Shown: piece after piece, positions 61,690 through 64,000 of the stretch
Layout: each line of letters starts with the position of its first letter
Numbering within the stretch: position 1 is the first letter of the stretch
Origin: Paragonimus westermani
Taxonomy: Eukaryota > Platyhelminthes > Trematoda > Plagiorchiida > Troglotrematidae
Assembly (NCBI GenBank): GCA_008508345.1
Contig: QNGE01002723.1
Location: 1-64,000 of the forward strand
Length of the DNA: 64,000 nucleotides
Reading direction: 5' to 3'
Program-made: the position numbers and the translations under genes
The notes under the pieces: model-generated
Told to the model about the DNA's origin: nothing
The model's database searches: none
What the model saw: the letters and a program-made list of their open reading frames with translations, nothing else

Positions 61690-62450
61690 ACGGTTGGCGG
61701 CATCCGATTCGGATTAGCCTGTCACAGTGACGGAAGCCAAAGGACGCCTGCGCTTATATATCACTGCAACTGGCTTGCGCTGCACCAATTGCAGTTCCAC
61801 CAACACACCACATATCCAGTGTAAACCCGAAGGAATAAGACCGGGAGGTGTGCCAGTGGGGCCTTTCTGTCCAGCCGGCCAATGCTGGTTAGCCACTTGA
61901 TTGGCTAATAAGGAAAGGAAACTCTTATCTCTCGGAAACTAAACAGAGAGGCTGCAATGACGAGATCTACACTGAGAAGAAAGATTTTTGAAGTGTAATA
62001 CAAGAAGCGTTGCAGTATAGGGGTGCAGGTTAGTGCATCCCAGAGAAGATAAGGATGAAAAGCAAAGTTCTCATTGGACTATGAAAAGCCAGGCAGACAA
62101 TTCATCATACATTACATCAACAAAGCCGGAGAAAAGAATGGGTAGAAGACCACAGACACTCAGGTTTCTGAAAAGAAGAGCGGATTAATTGTCAATGACC
62201 ACGATGTTGGCCGATGCAGTCATTAACAGAAGTAGAATAGGTATACCGATTTGACCTACCTGAGCCTAGCGTACTCGCCGCCTCTTCGCCGACGGGGTAC
62301 TATGAGTACGTTGGTGACCTACCAGCCCCAAACGGCCAGCGCATTCGCGGCCGCACACATCACAACGCCATATAGTCACGTCACCGCGACCTATGGCACC
62401 GATGGTTCCTTTGCGTACCGCACGCTTCCGCTCGCGACCACGCAATAGTT
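61690..62450 (-). repeat. LINE-tail repeat unit 1 with C2H2 finger
   Basis: Direct repeat of 62530-63280 at a period of about 838 bp. On the minus strand a C2H2 finger is encoded near its 5' end (RCDVCGRECAGRLGLVGHQR, 62304-62372; open frame 62529-62266), as in the C-terminal finger of RTE-type LINE proteins. The remaining ~600 bp would be 3' untranslated tail. It is thus interpreted as the 5'-truncated end of a non-LTR element. Confidence 0.65.
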
Positions 62451-62498
62451 GCTCGTTGAACGCTCGGACGCCCGCCCGAACCGTATTCCTCCAGGGAC

Positions 62499-62530
62499 CA
62501 CACACAAACACAAACACACACACACACACA
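62499..62530 (+). repeat. CA-rich microsatellite between tail units
   Basis: A 32-base CA/CAAA run separating the two tail units, in keeping with a simple-repeat end of a LINE 3' tail (TG-rich on the minus strand). Confidence 0.85.
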
Positions 62531-63280
62531 GGGCGACATCCGATTCAGATTAGCTTGTCACAGGGACCAAAGCCAAAGGTAGTCTGTGCTTAGCCCTCAC
62601 CACAAGTGGCCTGCGCTGAAACATCTGTGGTTCCACTTACGCACCACATACTCAGTGAAAACCCGGATGAATAAGACCGGGAGATGTGTGAATTAGGCCT
62701 TCGTGTCCAGCCGGCCAATGCTGGTTTGCCAATTGATTGACTTGCACAAAAAGAAACCCCTATCTCTCGGAAACTAAACAGACAGAGGGAGTGCAATGAC
62801 AAGATGTAAACTGAGAAGAAAGATATGTAAAGTATAACACAAGAAGCATTTCAGTATAGGAGTGCATGCTACTACATTCTGGAGAAGGCAAGGATGTAAA
62901 ACAGAATTCAGATTGGACTACGTGAAGAACAGACAAACCGTTCACCATGCAATACAGTAACGAAGCTGAAGAAAAGAATGGGTAGAAGACCGCAAACACC
63001 TAATTTTCTGAATGGAGAAGATTGGTTGCCATGCGACCATGGTCTGCGCCGATGCAATCATTATCAGAAATAGAATGGATATACTGATATGACCTACCGG
63101 GCCCTGACGTACTCGTCGTCTAATCGTCGACGGCGCACTATGAGTACGTTGGTGACACACTAATCCAAGACGGCCAGAGCATTCACGGCCGCACACATCG
63201 TAGCGCCATGTATTCACGTTACCACTACCTATGTCACCGATGGTCCTCTTGCGTACCACACACTTTCGTTATCGACCACG
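62531..63280 (-). repeat. LINE-tail repeat unit 2 with C2H2 finger
   Basis: Second direct copy. The minus-strand frame 63259-62942 carries YDVCGRECSGRLGLVCHQRT followed by a basic RRRVR stretch. Substitutions and small indels relative to unit 1 keep the two Cys and two His of the finger but not the whole frame. Confidence 0.65.
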
Positions 63281-63794
63281 CAACGTACACACAGAAAGGC
63301 CTATGGAACGCGTGAACCAGCTCGACGACGCTGGTGGACGACGACGACGTGAATCACTCACGGGTTCTTCACCGATGAGCAATCTTGTCTGGGCTTTGTC
63401 CCCATGCTTCGTTCTCCTAGGTCGTTTGTGTACGACGACCATAATTGGGCTAATTTCTACGCATTTTTCTATCGTTGACAAGCTTTCTTATCCCGAACAT
63501 GCGATTTCGCTCAATGAACAGGCTTTGCTTTTGCAACCATAAGCTGATCCGTGGTCAATCATTAGCTATTGACACGATCAGTTTAGTAGAATTTCTTAAT
63601 CATTCTTATTGTACAAATTTTATCGGTCTGGAAAGTTTTGGTCAAGGCGAAGTTTCTAACCGACTAATACTCATGAAAGAATGGCACATGACTGTATTAA
63701 CCCCTGCTGAGGTCGTGACGTCATTAAGGGGCTAAACTTGTTTGTTCTTGCCAAAATGAAGTTCACACACAAAAAAAGTACGCACACAAACATA
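63281..63794. other. No gene recognised
   Basis: Short open frames without recognised domains. Confidence 0.4.
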
Positions 63795-63918
63795 CGATTA
63801 TGATTACGGGTATGTAGTGGGAAATTTAGCTGATATAAGTTGAGCGTCACACAACTGGTCGCAGTTGTCGCATATGAACAAATCTTCCAACCGGCCCCTT
63901 TCCAAACGAAGCACTATA
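63795..63918 (-). repeat. 5'-truncated SINE body beginning at the hammerhead cleavage site
   Basis: On the minus strand reads TAGTGCTTCGTTTGGAAAGG, then GGTTGGAAGATTTGTTCATATGCGA. This is a diverged match to 20270-20400, which begins TAGTGCTTCTTTTCGAAAGA. The match starts at the bases directly after the predicted hammerhead cut. The ribozyme core and tRNA head are absent. Confidence 0.6.
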
Positions 63919-64000
63919 CTTGCAGCGCAAGCCAATTGCAGTGATGGCTAAGCAAAGGCGTCCTTTGGCTTCGGTCACTGTGACAGGCTAATCCGAATCG
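63919..64000 (+). repeat. LINE-tail repeat, inverted copy running off the window
   Basis: Reverse-complement match to 61707-61790 (GGCGTCCTTTGGCTTC, GTCACTGTGACAGGCTAATCCGAATCG). Continues beyond position 64000. Confidence 0.8.

Noticed and set aside
62266..62529. Host zinc-finger gene on the minus strand
   Set aside because: Single finger, repeated at 63.1 kb within a dispersed repeat; better explained as the C-terminal finger of a LINE.
1..64000. CRISPR arrays, bacterial operons, rRNA genes, telomere repeats
   Set aside because: None seen. The content is eukaryotic transposable elements.

Overview
The window looks like eukaryotic, repeat-dominated intergenic DNA, most probably from a digenean trematode (liver, lung or intestinal fluke). 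Three things point there: a Gypsy polyprotein of the CsRn1 type first described from Clonorchis sinensis, Gypsy, RTE-like and Penelope-like elements of the kind common in flukes, and a tRNA-headed short repeat carrying a hammerhead ribozyme, as in the schistosome S-alpha family. The genus cannot be fixed from sequence alone. I recognise no host protein-coding gene in 64 kb. All supported coding sequence belongs to transposable elements, most of it broken.

Layout. 1-5.8 kb: nothing recognised. 5.8-10.4 kb: Gypsy element 1, with two LTRs and a single uninterrupted 1335-codon Gag-Pol frame. 10.4-11.7 kb: endonuclease half of an RTE-like LINE (minus strand). 11.7-18.8 kb: no gene. 18.8 kb: a tRNA-like sequence with an abnormal anticodon region (minus). 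20.15-20.7 kb: a tRNA-headed repeat with a complete hammerhead ribozyme, then a second repeat with a hammerhead-like core. 21.8 kb: a LINE-tail copy. 24.7 kb: Penelope-like RT scrap. 25.4-28.3 kb: decayed Gypsy relic related to element 3. 29.9-30.5 kb: Penelope-like C-terminal scrap. 32.8-36.5 kb: two copies of the RT half of the RTE-like LINE (minus) around a truncated second copy of Gypsy element 1 and a 707-base gap. 37.5-38.2 kb: mariner-like transposase relic (minus). 38.7-40.5 kb: Penelope-like element with RT and GIY-YIG domains and two frameshifts. 42.1 kb: inverted copy of the hammerhead-like repeat. 46.0 kb: second hammerhead SINE copy. 49.6-53.7 kb: Gypsy element 3, with 168-bp LTRs, a 5-bp target duplication and a few disabling lesions. 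55.2-61.2 kb: an R2-like LINE (zinc finger, Myb-like region, then RT fragments) split by a CsRn1-like Gypsy with a 1060-codon open Pol frame. 61.5-63.3 kb: direct repeats of a LINE 3' tail carrying a minus-strand C2H2 finger. 63.8-64 kb: truncated SINE body joined to another tail copy.

The strongest signals are the two identical, fully paired type I hammerhead ribozymes inside tRNA-headed repeats, and the fact that Gypsy copies 1 and 2 abut the same LINE nucleotide with the same GTAG flank, on opposite sides. The second signal implies one ancestral nested insertion later duplicated or recombined, or joined wrongly in assembly. Several junctions (the gap at 35148-35854 and single Ns at 45955 and 61197) carry signs of assembly trouble and should be read with care.
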